19,141 bases of DNA from CAZMGD01 sp964565705 (GTDB lineage: Bacteria > Actinomycetota > Acidimicrobiia > Acidimicrobiales > Ilumatobacteraceae), in assembly GCA_964565705.1 (NCBI GenBank), contig CAZMGD010000084.1:1-19141 (forward strand). Direction: 5' to 3'. The position numbers were made by a program, and so were the translations under genes. Below the pieces are notes generated by a model that did not search any database, was not told the origin of the DNA, and worked only from the letters and a program-made list of their open reading frames with translations. Below are positions 1 to 7,087 of this stretch, piece by piece (positions within the stretch are counted from its first letter, which is position 1; each line of letters begins with the position of its first letter).

Positions 1-134
1 CGGCTCCACCCACGCGACGCAGCTCGACCACGCCGCCGATGCGGCACTGCGTGGAACTGGTCGGTGCGGGCGGCGTGCACGCCGGCTTGTGGGCAGTGTG
101 GGCGGCCGGGCGTGACGTTCCGGCGATCGGGTGA
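1..134 (+). CDS. Possible C-terminal tail of a protein running in from the left edge
   Basis: The third forward frame is open from the left edge to a TGA at 132-134, and its last thirty codons have high GC at the third position (tail HCVELVGAGGVHAGLWAVW). The second frame looks more gene-like in its first twenty codons, so the frame may switch or neither may be coding. A strong hairpin lies 17 bp past the stop, as expected for a gene end facing the tRNA. I do not recognise the family. This is the weakest gene call in the window. Confidence 0.25.
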   Translation, partial: APPTRRSSTTPPMRHCVELVGAGGVHAGLWAVWAAGRDVPAIG

Positions 135-150
135 GTCCCGACCCGGTGCG

Positions 151-194
151 CCCCTGCGCGGCGAGATCCTTTCGGTGTGAGCCGATCGCAGGGG
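151..194. terminator. Hairpin between left-edge frame and tRNA-Leu
   Basis: CCCCTGCG (151-158) pairs perfectly with CGCAGGGG (187-194). The stem extends through CGG (159-161) and CCG (182-184) with a two-base bulge. There is no clear T-tract, as is common in high-GC actinobacteria. It lies between a possible forward gene end (134) and the 3' end of the minus-strand tRNA (241), so it could stop transcription from either side. Confidence 0.45.
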
Positions 195-240
195 TTCCTC
201 GCCAGGACGAGACTGAACCACAAGACCCCAGTTAGATCGG

Positions 241-324
241 TGCCCGGGGCGGGGATCGAACCCGCACCCCCTTGCGGGGAGGGGGGTTTAAGCCCCCCGC
301 GTCTACCAGTTCCGCCACCCGGGC
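241..324 (-). tRNA. tRNA-Leu, anticodon UAA
   Basis: The reverse complement folds as a class II tRNA. The acceptor stem GCCCGGG (324-318) pairs with CCCGGGC (248-242), with discriminator A at 241. The D arm contains AACTGGTAGAC. The anticodon stem is GGGGG/CCCCC around the loop CTTAAAC, giving anticodon TAA. A long variable arm (CCCC-GCAA-GGGG) and T arm GCGGG-TTCGATC-CCCGC follow. The long variable arm fits leucine. CCA is not encoded (the next bases read CCG), so it must be added enzymatically. Confidence 0.96.
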
Positions 325-334
325 CGTTCGCGAC

Positions 335-340
335 AGGGTA
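335..340 (-). promoter_or_regulatory. -10 box of tRNA-Leu
   Basis: TACCCT on the minus strand lies 10 bp upstream of the mature tRNA 5' end and fits the actinobacterial TANNNT -10 consensus. No convincing -35 element is visible. Confidence 0.5.
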
Positions 341-446
341 GGGCCCGCCACCGTCGAGGTGGCAGAAGCGGCGACGACTGTGATGCTGGGAGCGATTGGG
401 GCGTTTCTGACACCGGTGCAGGGTCCGACAGCGACCATGATCTGCA

Positions 447-453
447 TGGGGAG
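447..453 (+). promoter_or_regulatory. Ribosome binding site that fixes the CoA-transferase alpha start
   Basis: GGGGAGG lies 7 nt before the ATG at 461. It is the only good Shine-Dalgarno near the candidate starts (437, 446, 461). The longer open frame beginning at 272 would run through the tRNA and is rejected. Confidence 0.75.
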
Positions 454-460
454 GACGTGC

Positions 461-1228
461 ATGGCGATCGACAAGGTGTGCGACAGCTTCGACGTCGCGG
501 TCGCCGATGTCGGCGACGGGTCGATGGTGCACATCGGTGGGTTCGGCACGGCGGCCGAGTACCCGTCGTACCTGATCGCCGCGCTCGCCCGCAAGGGCGT
601 GACCGGCCTGACGATCACCGGCAACCACTCGGGCTACTCCGAGGAGCAGCTGCTGGCGATGAAGGATGCCAACCGCGGGCTGATCCAGTACCCGGACGAC
701 TACGTCTCCCCCGGGCTGCTCGTCGAGCGCGGCCAGGTCGCCAAGGGGATCCTGGCCTTCCCGGTCACCAACCGCGGGCTGGTGATGCCGTTCGAGACCC
801 GCCTCAACGCCGGCGAGGTGGAGCTCGAGCTGATCGGGCAGGGCAGCCTCGCCGAGCGGATCCGTTGCGCCCGGGCAGGGATCGCCGCGTTCTACACGCC
901 GGTCGGACCCGGCACCGCCGTCGGTGAGGGCAAGGAGGTCCGCGACTTCGCCGGCCGCCCGCACGTCCTGGAGCACGCGCTGAAGGCCGACTTCTCGATC
1001 ATCCGGGCTGCGCGTGCCGACCGGTGGGGCAACCTCGTGTACCGGGGCACCGCGCGAACGTTCAACGCGACGATGGCCGGCGCGGCGAGCGTCACGATCG
1101 CCGAGGTCGACGAGGTGGTCGAGCTCGGCGAGCTCGATCCGGAGACGATCGTGACGCCGGCACCCTACGTGCAGCGCATCGTGGTGCGTCCCAGCGTGCC
1201 GAGCAGCTCGTGGCGCGACCCACGATGA
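461..1228 (+). CDS. scoA: CoA-transferase family I, subunit A (3-oxoacid CoA-transferase type)
   Basis: Alpha subunit (255 aa) of a family I CoA-transferase, which moves CoA between an acyl-CoA (usually succinyl- or acetyl-CoA) and a carboxylic acid in the cytoplasm. Family features are the opening MAIDKVCDSFDVAVADVGDG, the glycine-rich VHIGGFG at about residues 23-29, the core FYTPVGPGTAVGEGKE, and GTARTFNATMAGAA near the C-terminus. The beta subunit starts 16 bp downstream, so the two form a heterodimeric enzyme from one transcript. The family also includes 3-oxoadipate and other CoA-transferases (PcaI, AtoD), so the acid substrate is not settled. The facing operon encodes an importer and an amidohydrolase, which suggests a catabolic role by inference only. 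Confidence 0.88.
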   Translation: MAIDKVCDSFDVAVADVGDGSMVHIGGFGTAAEYPSYLIAALARKGVTGLTITGNHSGYSEEQLLAMKDANRGLIQYPDDYVSPGLLVERGQVAKGILAFPVTNRGLVMPFETRLNAGEVELELIGQGSLAERIRCARAGIAAFYTPVGPGTAVGEGKEVRDFAGRPHVLEHALKADFSIIRAARADRWGNLVYRGTARTFNATMAGAASVTIAEVDEVVELGELDPETIVTPAPYVQRIVVRPSVPSSSWRDPR

Positions 1229-1244
1229 GCACCGAGGAGGCGCC

Positions 1245-1922
1245 GTGATCGCCGACGACAGACCCCGCATGGACCAGTGGCTGATGGCGGCGCGCGCCGC
1301 GCAGGAGGTGCGCCCCGGCATGATCGTCAACCTGGGGATGGGCATCCCGACGCTGGTCTCCACGTTCATCTCCCCCGAGGACGAGGTGCTGTTCCACTCG
1401 GAGAACGGGATGCTCGGCTTCGGCCGGGTGGTCGACGACGCGGACGACGTCGACCCCTGCTGCGTCAACGCCGGCGGGCAGCCGGTCGAGCGGCTTCCGG
1501 GCATGTCGTTCATGGCCCACGACGAGTCCTTCGCGCTCATCCGCGGCGGCTGGATCGGCCTGACGTTGCTCGGCGCGCTCGAGGTCGGCGCCAACGGCGA
1601 CCTCGCCAACTACCACGTCGCCGGCAAGCTCACCGGCGGCCTCGGAGGCGCTCAGGACCTCGCGTTCTGCGCCAAGCGGGTCGTGGCGATGATGACCCAC
1701 CAGACCAAGCACGGCGCGCCGAAGCTGCTCGAACGGGTCACGCTGCCGATCACCGCGCCGGCGTGCGTGGACCGCGTCATCACCGACATCGCAGTCGTCG
1801 ATGTGGCGCCCGGCGGCCTGCTGCTGCGCGAGGTGTTCGAGGGCTGGTCGGCCGACGACGTGCAGGCCGTCACCGACGCTCCGCTGCGCGTCGCCGACGA
1901 CCTGCGCACGATCGCGTTCTGA
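1245..1922 (+). CDS. scoB: CoA-transferase family I, subunit B (3-oxoacid CoA-transferase type)
   Basis: Beta subunit (225 aa) carrying the catalytic glutamate. The family motif SENG appears as HSENGMLGFG, with Glu53 expected to form the glutamyl-CoA thioester. The preceding VNLGMGIPTLV is the usual N-terminal strand and loop. The GTG start at 1245 has GAGGAGG at 1234-1240. An ATG at 1269 is possible but lacks a ribosome binding site. It lies 16 bp after the alpha gene and ends 8 bp before a strong hairpin. Alpha and beta together are required for activity. Which acid is activated cannot be determined here. Confidence 0.9.
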   Translation: MIADDRPRMDQWLMAARAAQEVRPGMIVNLGMGIPTLVSTFISPEDEVLFHSENGMLGFGRVVDDADDVDPCCVNAGGQPVERLPGMSFMAHDESFALIRGGWIGLTLLGALEVGANGDLANYHVAGKLTGGLGGAQDLAFCAKRVVAMMTHQTKHGAPKLLERVTLPITAPACVDRVITDIAVVDVAPGGLLLREVFEGWSADDVQAVTDAPLRVADDLRTIAF

Positions 1923-1930
1923 CGCGACAC

Positions 1931-1966
1931 CGCCCGGGCCGCCTCCGAGAGGAGGCGACCCGGGCG
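1931..1966. terminator. Shared hairpin between convergent CoA-transferase and ABC operons
   Basis: CGCCCGGG (1931-1938) pairs with CCCGGGCG (1959-1966), and GCCTCC (1941-1946) pairs with GGAGGC (1951-1956) around a GAGA loop, with a two-base internal bulge on each side. The stem has 14 base pairs and no T-tract. It sits 8 bp after one stop and 29 bp before the other, so it probably works in both directions. Confidence 0.8.
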
Positions 1967-1995
1967 GCGAACGTCAACCGTCTGCCGTCAGATCG

Positions 1996-3327
1996 TCATT
2001 CGGCGCCGACGGCACGCAGGGCGAAGCCGCGGTCGATCAGCTGATCCTCGGGCACCGGCTCGGTGAACTGGGTGATCGTGCCCGAGTCGATGAAGAACTC
2101 CTGCACGGCTGTCGTCGTGCGGTCGCGGAACTCCCAGTCGAAGACCAGCGACGGCACCAGTGTCATGCGGGCGACGTCGACGCCGGTCTGGGCGGCGATC
2201 TCGTTCATGACCTCGGCGTCCGAGTGGTAGTCGCCGTCGTAGTACGTGTTGATCGTGCGGATGTACGCACGCACGAACGCGTCGCCGACCTCCGGGTGGT
2301 CCTCGAGCAGGTTCTTGCCGAAGCTGATCTGACCGAGCGGCTCACCCGGCGTCTGCGTCGCCATCATGACGTACGCAGGATCCTCGGCGACCTGCAGCCA
2401 CAGCGGATCGAGCAGGATGCCACAGTCGATCGCGCTGTTCTGGAGCGCGGTCACGGTGTCCGCCGACGGGATCTGCTGCACCTCGGTGTCGGTGATGTCG
2501 AAGTCGGGCACCCGCGCCTGGAGCTCGGTCGCCGAGTACCAGATCGAGATCGAGCCCTTGCCGACCGACGACGCCCACACCATGTCCTGCACCTCGGCCG
2601 GATCCGGGTTGGACGGATCGGAGAACGAGTCGGTGCGGCACCACAGGCCTGTCTGCGGCACGTCGTAGTTGCCGGCGTCCGGCGGGAAGTAGTTGCCCAG
2701 CACGGCCCGGACCGGCAGGCCCTGGTTCCCGGCGTTGAACAGGGCGATCTCGAGACCACCGACGGATGCGTCGATGGTGCCCTGTGCCAGCTGCGGCACA
2801 GCGTCGGCATACGAGACACTGACCATCTCGATCTCGATGTTCTCCTTCTCGAACTCGCCGAGGCTCTGGGCGAGCAGGATCGGCGACATGAACTCGAGCG
2901 AGAACGCCGACGACACCTTGAGGTGGGCGCGCTCAGCCAGCGGCTGCGGCGCCGGCGTGTCGGGATCGCACCGCGCGACCTGACGGCCGACGGCCATGTC
3001 GGACGGGTCGGTCACCCCGTTCTCCTCGCAGCCGGCGACCGTGGCGACCAGCCCGCCGCCCGTGCTGCCGCCCGTGGTCTGGCTCGAGGCCTCGGTGGTG
3101 TCCGTCGATGCTGCCGTGGTCTCGGTGGACGCCTCGGTCGTCTCCGTCGAGGCGGCCGTGGTCTCGGTGCTGGCAGCGGTGGTGTCCGTCGATGCCGCGG
3201 TGGTCGCTGGCGCGGCCGTGGTCTCGTCGGATCCGCTGTCGTCGCCGCCGCATGCCGCGGCCACGAGCAACGTGGCAGCGATCGCGAATCCGGCGAGCAA
3301 CCGGTGTGGTCTCTTCCTGGTCTCCAA
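1996..3327 (-). CDS. ABC transporter substrate-binding lipoprotein, NMT1/SsuA-like
   Basis: Extracellular substrate-capturing subunit (443 aa) of a NitT/TauT-family importer. The N-terminus has a basic, hydrophobic signal ending in VAAAC, with Cys26 as the likely lipid anchor. Residues about 33-92 form a Thr/Ser/Ala-rich linker with heptad-length repeats. The binding domain follows (about 93-443), including AHLKVSSAFSLEFMSPILLA and LAQGTIDASVGGLEIALFN, typical of the NMT1/SsuA fold. No ATG fits the signal peptide. The chosen TTG at 3327 has AGGGGG at 3333-3338, 5 nt away. It is the last gene of the operon, 44 bp after the permease. The family carries nitrate, sulfonates, taurine or pyrimidine precursors; the substrate is unknown here. 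Confidence 0.88.
   Translation of the reverse strand: METRKRPHRLLAGFAIAATLLVAAACGGDDSGSDETTAAPATTAASTDTTAASTETTAASTETTEASTETTAASTDTTEASSQTTGGSTGGGLVATVAGCEENGVTDPSDMAVGRQVARCDPDTPAPQPLAERAHLKVSSAFSLEFMSPILLAQSLGEFEKENIEIEMVSVSYADAVPQLAQGTIDASVGGLEIALFNAGNQGLPVRAVLGNYFPPDAGNYDVPQTGLWCRTDSFSDPSNPDPAEVQDMVWASSVGKGSISIWYSATELQARVPDFDITDTEVQQIPSADTVTALQNSAIDCGILLDPLWLQVAEDPAYVMMATQTPGEPLGQISFGKNLLEDHPEVGDAFVRAYIRTINTYYDGDYHSDAEVMNEIAAQTGVDVARMTLVPSLVFDWEFRDRTTTAVQEFFIDSGTITQFTEPVPEDQLIDRGFALRAVGAE
3064..3210 (-). repeat. 21-bp coding minisatellite in the lipoprotein linker
   Basis: Seven consecutive imperfect seven-residue units encode residues 40-88, with consensus T(E/D)TTAAS; the first and last are degenerate (PATTAAS, SQTTGGS). 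The repeat tethers the binding domain to the membrane lipid. Copy number of such arrays can change by slippage. Confidence 0.8.
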
Positions 3328-3371
3328 AGTATCCCCCTGGTGTGTGGTGTGTGTGTTGGTGATGGAGAAGA

Positions 3372-4229
3372 TCAGAGCGTGGACTCCCCGCCGCTCTGCA
3401 CCGCCCAGCGCGTCAGCGATCGACCGATCAGCGTGACGATCCACGTGAACACCACGCCGATCGCTGCCGTGACGACGATCGCGACGTACATGGGCGGAGG
3501 GTCGAACGTCGAACGTCCGAGGTTGATCCGGTAGCCGAGGCCCTTCTGGCCGGGTGGGTAGGCGAACTCGGCGCCGATCACCGTCAACACCGCGACGCCG
3601 GCCGAGATGCGCAGCCCCACGAAGACCTGCGGCAACGAAGCCGGCAGGATCACGTGACGGAACGCCTGCCAGCTGCTGGCCCCGAGCGACGCGCCGGCCT
3701 CCCTGAAGCTCTCGTTGACGCCGCGCACCGCGGCGACGGTCTGCATGTAGACGAAGAAGAACACGGTGATCGCGATCACGACGATCAACGGCGTGTCGTC
3801 GAAGCCGAGGATGACGAGGAACACACCGATCAGCGCCAGCTTGGGCACGGTGTAGAGGGCGACCAGCGTCGGGTCGAACGCCTTGCGGGCGGTGCGCGAC
3901 AAGCCGAGCAGGTAGCCGAACAGCAGCCCGAAGATGCATCCCCAGAGGTAGCCCCACAGGACCCGCTTCAGGCTGGCACGAACGTCGATCCACATCTTGC
4001 CGCCCGGCGCGTTGGCGAACGCGTTGTCGAAGTGGCGCAGCACGTCGGTCGGCCGTGGCAGCAGGTTGCGCGCGACCCACGGCTGGAACTGCCAGAGCAT
4101 GACGAGCCCGACCGGGACCAGGATCGCGAGCGTCGTCTCCAGCGCCGCCCGCCGGCGGGCGTGCTGCACCGGGTTGCGCTCGGCGGCGGTCGGCCGCCGC
4201 CGGATCGTCGACAACGATGTGGCGCTCAT
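3372..4229 (-). CDS. ABC transporter permease, NitT/TauT type
   Basis: Membrane subunit (285 aa) with about six hydrophobic segments (near residues 33-50, 92-110, 121-142, 147-168, 202-222 and 245-270). The EAA loop that contacts the ATPase reads EAGASLGASSWQAF followed by RHVILPASLP, residues 177-200. This matches the BPD_transp_1 permeases SsuC/TauC. The ATG at 4229 overlaps the ATPase stop by 4 bp (ATGA) and has GGAGGGG at 4235-4241 inside the upstream gene, so translation is probably coupled. One permease gene implies a homodimer in the complex. The transported compound is not identifiable. Confidence 0.92.
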   Translation of the reverse strand: MSATSLSTIRRRPTAAERNPVQHARRRAALETTLAILVPVGLVMLWQFQPWVARNLLPRPTDVLRHFDNAFANAPGGKMWIDVRASLKRVLWGYLWGCIFGLLFGYLLGLSRTARKAFDPTLVALYTVPKLALIGVFLVILGFDDTPLIVVIAITVFFFVYMQTVAAVRGVNESFREAGASLGASSWQAFRHVILPASLPQVFVGLRISAGVAVLTVIGAEFAYPPGQKGLGYRINLGRSTFDPPPMYVAIVVTAAIGVVFTWIVTLIGRSLTRWAVQSGGESTL

Positions 4230-5050
4230 GCCGGCCCCTCCGCCATCATGGTCTCGGCGAGGTGCTTCTCGACCTCCACCCGGAGCAGCTCCCACAGCTC
4301 GGCCTCGAACGCGGCGAACTCCGGCGTCTCCCGGATGCTCGAGTCGCGTGGTCGCTCGAACGGCACCCGCTTCGACTCGACGATCGTGCCGGGCCGCGAC
4401 GACATCACGATCACGCGATCGCCGAGCAGGATCGCCTCTTCGAGGCTGTGGGTGATGAACAGCACGGTGCGCTGGTCGCTCTGCCAGAGCTGCAGCAATT
4501 CCTCCTGCAACAGCTTGCGCATCTGGGCGTCGAGCGCGGCGAAGGGCTCGTCCATGAGCAGGATCTCCGGCTCCAGCGCCAGCGCCCGAGCGATCGCGAC
4601 ACGCTGCTTCATCCCGCCCGACAGCTGGGACGGGTACGCGTCGGCGCGGTCGGCGAGCCCGAGACGCCCCAGGTACTGCATCGCTCGTTCGGTCGACACC
4701 TTCTTGGACACGCCGCGCAGCTGCAGCCCGAGGCGCACATTGTCGACGACGCGCTTCCACGGGAAGATCGAGTAGTCCTGGAACACCATCGCTGTGGCTC
4801 GCTGCGGGTCGCGGACCGACAGGTCGATCTCACCGTCGCTCGGGTTGACGAGCCCGGCGACCATGCGCAGGAAGGTCGACTTGCCGCACCCCGAAGGGCC
4901 GACGACGCACACGAACTCGCCTTCGTGGATGTCGAGGTCGAGGGGACCGAGCGCGTGCACCTCCTGGTTGCGCGCGGAAAATACCTTGGTGACGCCGCGA
5001 GCGGCGATCTTGGTGGGCGATGCGTTCGCGTCCGAGGACACAGGCGCCAT
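4226..5050 (-). CDS. ABC transporter ATP-binding protein, NitT/TauT type
   Basis: Cytoplasmic ATPase (274 aa) that powers the importer. All catalytic motifs are intact: Walker A GPSGCGKST (51-59), Q-loop Gln91 in FQDYSIFPW, signature LSGGMKQR (143-150), Walker B ILLMDEP (163-169) and H-loop His201. The Q-loop FPW and the C-terminal MSSRPGTIV are typical of SsuB/TauB-like proteins. The ATG at 5050 has only a weak ribosome site; a GGGGAG lies about 16 nt upstream, and the GTG at 5041 is an alternative start. It opens the importer gene group, 93 bp after the amidohydrolase stop, and ends with a 4-bp overlap into the permease. Confidence 0.93.
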   Translation of the reverse strand: MAPVSSDANASPTKIAARGVTKVFSARNQEVHALGPLDLDIHEGEFVCVVGPSGCGKSTFLRMVAGLVNPSDGEIDLSVRDPQRATAMVFQDYSIFPWKRVVDNVRLGLQLRGVSKKVSTERAMQYLGRLGLADRADAYPSQLSGGMKQRVAIARALALEPEILLMDEPFAALDAQMRKLLQEELLQLWQSDQRTVLFITHSLEEAILLGDRVIVMSSRPGTIVESKRVPFERPRDSSIRETPEFAAFEAELWELLRVEVEKHLAETMMAEGPA

Positions 5051-5103
5051 GAGGTCGTCCAGGTGTCTCCCCTCTCCCTGGGCGGTGAACCGACGAGCGC
5101 GAA

Positions 5104-5148
5104 TGTTACTGACGACGCGTCCGATCGGTTGAATTCGCGTTCGTCAGT
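5104..5148 (-). promoter_or_regulatory. Inverted repeat with embedded -10 box before the ABC importer genes
   Basis: ACTGACGACGCG (5108-5119) pairs with CGCGTTCGTCAGT (5136-5148), with one bulged base. On the minus strand TAACAT (5109-5104) fits a -10 box, and TTCAAC (5133-5128) is a weak -35 candidate 18 bp away. The promoter for the ABC genes would lie inside the repeat, as if repressed by a dimeric regulator. The far arm overlaps the amidohydrolase stop codon, so it could instead be a terminator for that gene. Confidence 0.45.
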
Positions 5149-6865
5149 CGAGGCTCGGCGTGCGCGTGTCGCGACCGGAGCGCAGCAGCGTGCCGTTGCG
5201 CTCGCCGGTCAGTTCGCCGTTGCGCACGATCGGGGCACCGTTGACCAGGACGTGCTCGATGCCCTGGGCGTCGGCACAGAGGCGGCCGGCGCCGCCCGGC
5301 AGGTCGAAGCGCATCGCGACATCGTCGCTCTGCACCGTCGCCGGGTCGAGCACGACGATGTCGGCGTGCCAGCCCTCCTGCAGACGACCGCGATCGACGA
5401 GCCCGTAGAGCTGCGCCGGTACGTCGGTGATGAGATGGATCGCCTCCTCCAAGCCGAGCAGTTGCTTCTCCCGCACGGCGGTGCCGAGCAGCACCGTCGC
5501 GTAGTTGAACGACGCCAGCAGGTCGAGGTGGGCGCCGGCGTCGGACGCGCCGATCACAGCGCGCTTGTCGCGCCAGAACTCGAGGCGCGCCTTCCAGTCG
5601 TCGTCGCTCTCCGGCACGACCACGGTGCCGAAGCTGGTCAGGAGGTCGTCGGCGAGCACGATGTCGACGAGCACGTCCCACGGGTCGCGGCCCTGCTCGG
5701 CGGCGATGTCACCGACCAGTCGGCCTTCGTACTGCTCGTTCTCCGGGGCGACGACGTCGTAGATCATCTTCGTCGACCAGTTCGTGAGCTGGCCCATCGG
5801 GTTGCCCGGTGACTGCGCCACGGCGTTGAGCTGATCTCGGGCCGTCTTGTCGCGGAAGAGGGCGAGCTTCTCGGCCCGGGGCAGCAGCATCGCCTCCTCC
5901 CAGCCGGGTACGGCGTCGAGCACGAAGCCCGACGCGAAGCTCAGGCGCACCGGGAACGAGTGCGGAATGGTGAGCGCGACCACCTTCCCGCCGCGCTCGC
6001 GGGCAACGTCGCCGGCGGTGAGCTTCGCCCGGCCGGCGTCTGCCATCGCCGCGTTCACGGTGAGGATGTTCCAGTTCAGCGGGCGTTGCGCCGCCACCGA
6101 CATGTCGGCCATCAGGTCCACCGCCCAGGGCTCGAACGGTCCGACCATCGGGATGAACTCGAGCGACGTCCCGTCGTGCTGCCCAGTGACCGCGCACAGG
6201 GCGATCAGCTCCTCGCGCGACGCGTACCGCGACGGCACCATGTGGCCCTCGGCGTCGTTGTGCGTGCGGGCCCACGACGACGAGAAGCCGAGGCCGCCGG
6301 CTTCGAGGCCCTCGTGGAGCAAGCGGCTCATCGCGGCCAGCTCGTCGTCGGTCGCGACGCGAACGGTGGACTCGGCGCCCATCACGACTCGCCGCATCGC
6401 CGAGTGGCCGACCATGAACCCTGCGTTGACGCCGAGGTTGCCGTCGATCGCGTCGAAGTACTCCCCCGTCGTCTTCCAGGAGCCCCACGGCACGCCGTCG
6501 CGCAGCGACTCGAGCGGCATGCCCTCGACTCGGGCGAGCATCCGCATCAGGTACTCGCCGTCGGACGGGTCGTCGGACAGGGGCGCGATCGTGAATCCGC
6601 AGTTGCCGGCGAACACCGTGGTGACGCCGTGCAGCGGCGACGGGGTCAGTGCCGAGTCCCAGAAGATCTGGGCGTCGAAGTGCGTGTGCACGTCGACGAA
6701 GCCGGGCGCCACCACCTTGCCGGCGGCGTCGATGACGGTCGCCGCGTCGCCGCCGAGCTCGCCGATGGCAGCGATGCGACCATCACGGATCCCGACGTCG
6801 GCGCGCCGCCGTGCCGCGCCGGTGCCATCGATGACGTCGCCGTCCTTGATGATCAGGTCGTACAT
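5144..6865 (-). CDS. Amidohydrolase, N-acyl-D-amino-acid deacylase (Amidohydro_3) family
   Basis: Predicted zinc hydrolase (573 aa) of the D-aminoacylase branch, which cleaves amide bonds of N-acyl-D-amino acids or related compounds. The HTHFDAQ motif places metal ligands at His60 and His62. Cys89 in GNCGFTIAP matches the metal-bridging cysteine of D-aminoacylases. The catalytic Asp is expected in GASDAGAHLD near residue 440. The N-terminal beta-sandwich strand reads YDLIIKDGDVIDGTG. It is longer than classical D-aminoacylases (about 480 aa), so it belongs to a divergent subgroup and the substrate is uncertain. AGGGAGGT at 6872-6879 precedes the ATG by 6 nt. It lies just upstream of the ABC genes on the same strand and may supply or follow their transport substrate. 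Confidence 0.85.
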   Translation of the reverse strand: MYDLIIKDGDVIDGTGAARRRADVGIRDGRIAAIGELGGDAATVIDAAGKVVAPGFVDVHTHFDAQIFWDSALTPSPLHGVTTVFAGNCGFTIAPLSDDPSDGEYLMRMLARVEGMPLESLRDGVPWGSWKTTGEYFDAIDGNLGVNAGFMVGHSAMRRVVMGAESTVRVATDDELAAMSRLLHEGLEAGGLGFSSSWARTHNDAEGHMVPSRYASREELIALCAVTGQHDGTSLEFIPMVGPFEPWAVDLMADMSVAAQRPLNWNILTVNAAMADAGRAKLTAGDVARERGGKVVALTIPHSFPVRLSFASGFVLDAVPGWEEAMLLPRAEKLALFRDKTARDQLNAVAQSPGNPMGQLTNWSTKMIYDVVAPENEQYEGRLVGDIAAEQGRDPWDVLVDIVLADDLLTSFGTVVVPESDDDWKARLEFWRDKRAVIGASDAGAHLDLLASFNYATVLLGTAVREKQLLGLEEAIHLITDVPAQLYGLVDRGRLQEGWHADIVVLDPATVQSDDVAMRFDLPGGAGRLCADAQGIEHVLVNGAPIVRNGELTGERNGTLLRSGRDTRTPSLD

Positions 6866-6915
6866 GGCGCTACCTCCCTGGGGGTGAGCAGGAGTCTGCC
6901 AAAGGCTCGCCCGCG

Positions 6916-6931
6916 CCGCCCGACCGGGCGG
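6916..6931. terminator. Short GC-rich hairpin
   Basis: CCGCCC pairs with GGGCGG around a GACC loop. It lies downstream of the minus-strand methyltransferase and upstream of the amidohydrolase, so it may end the former transcript. The stem is only 6 bp and there is no T-tract. Confidence 0.35.
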
Positions 6932-6948
6932 TCGAGCGACGCCGCCAG

Positions 6949-7081
6949 GAAGTGCGCACTCTCATGACCGACTCCGGCCACCACGCTGCGCACTACAGGG
7001 CTTGCTGGAGGGCCCTGTGCCGAAGTGCGCAGTGCCGTGACCGTTCCGGTCACCTGGCTGCGCACGTCCGGACTCGCTGGA
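6949..7081. repeat. Two tandem copies of a nested palindromic repeat
   Basis: Copy 1 (6949-7009) and copy 2 (7022-7081) align with one single-base gap. Each has outer arms GTGCGCA and TGCGCAC (6952-6958/6987-6993 and 7025-7031/7059-7065) and inner arms TGACCG and CGGTCA (7038-7043/7047-7052). Copy 1 has CGGCCA at the inner right arm, one mismatch. Both end in a related tail GCTGGA. Palindrome starts are 73 bp apart. They could be REP-like elements, paired operators for the amidohydrolase, or terminators for the methyltransferase. Confidence 0.75.
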
Positions 7082-7087
7082 CGACGG

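Noticed and set aside
272..460. N-terminal extension of the CoA-transferase alpha gene
   Set aside because: It begins inside the tRNA-Leu gene and lacks family similarity; ATG 461 has a strong ribosome site.
3328..4080. Long N-terminal extension of the binding lipoprotein
   Set aside because: It overlaps the permease out of frame, while a signal peptide with lipobox starts at TTG 3327.
4217..5812. 531-residue plus-strand open frame
   Set aside because: Antisense to the ABC ATPase and the amidohydrolase, both of which have intact motifs on the other strand.
6949..7081. CRISPR or transposon ends
   Set aside because: Only two copies with imperfect arms, no unique spacers of fixed length, no transposase and no target duplication.
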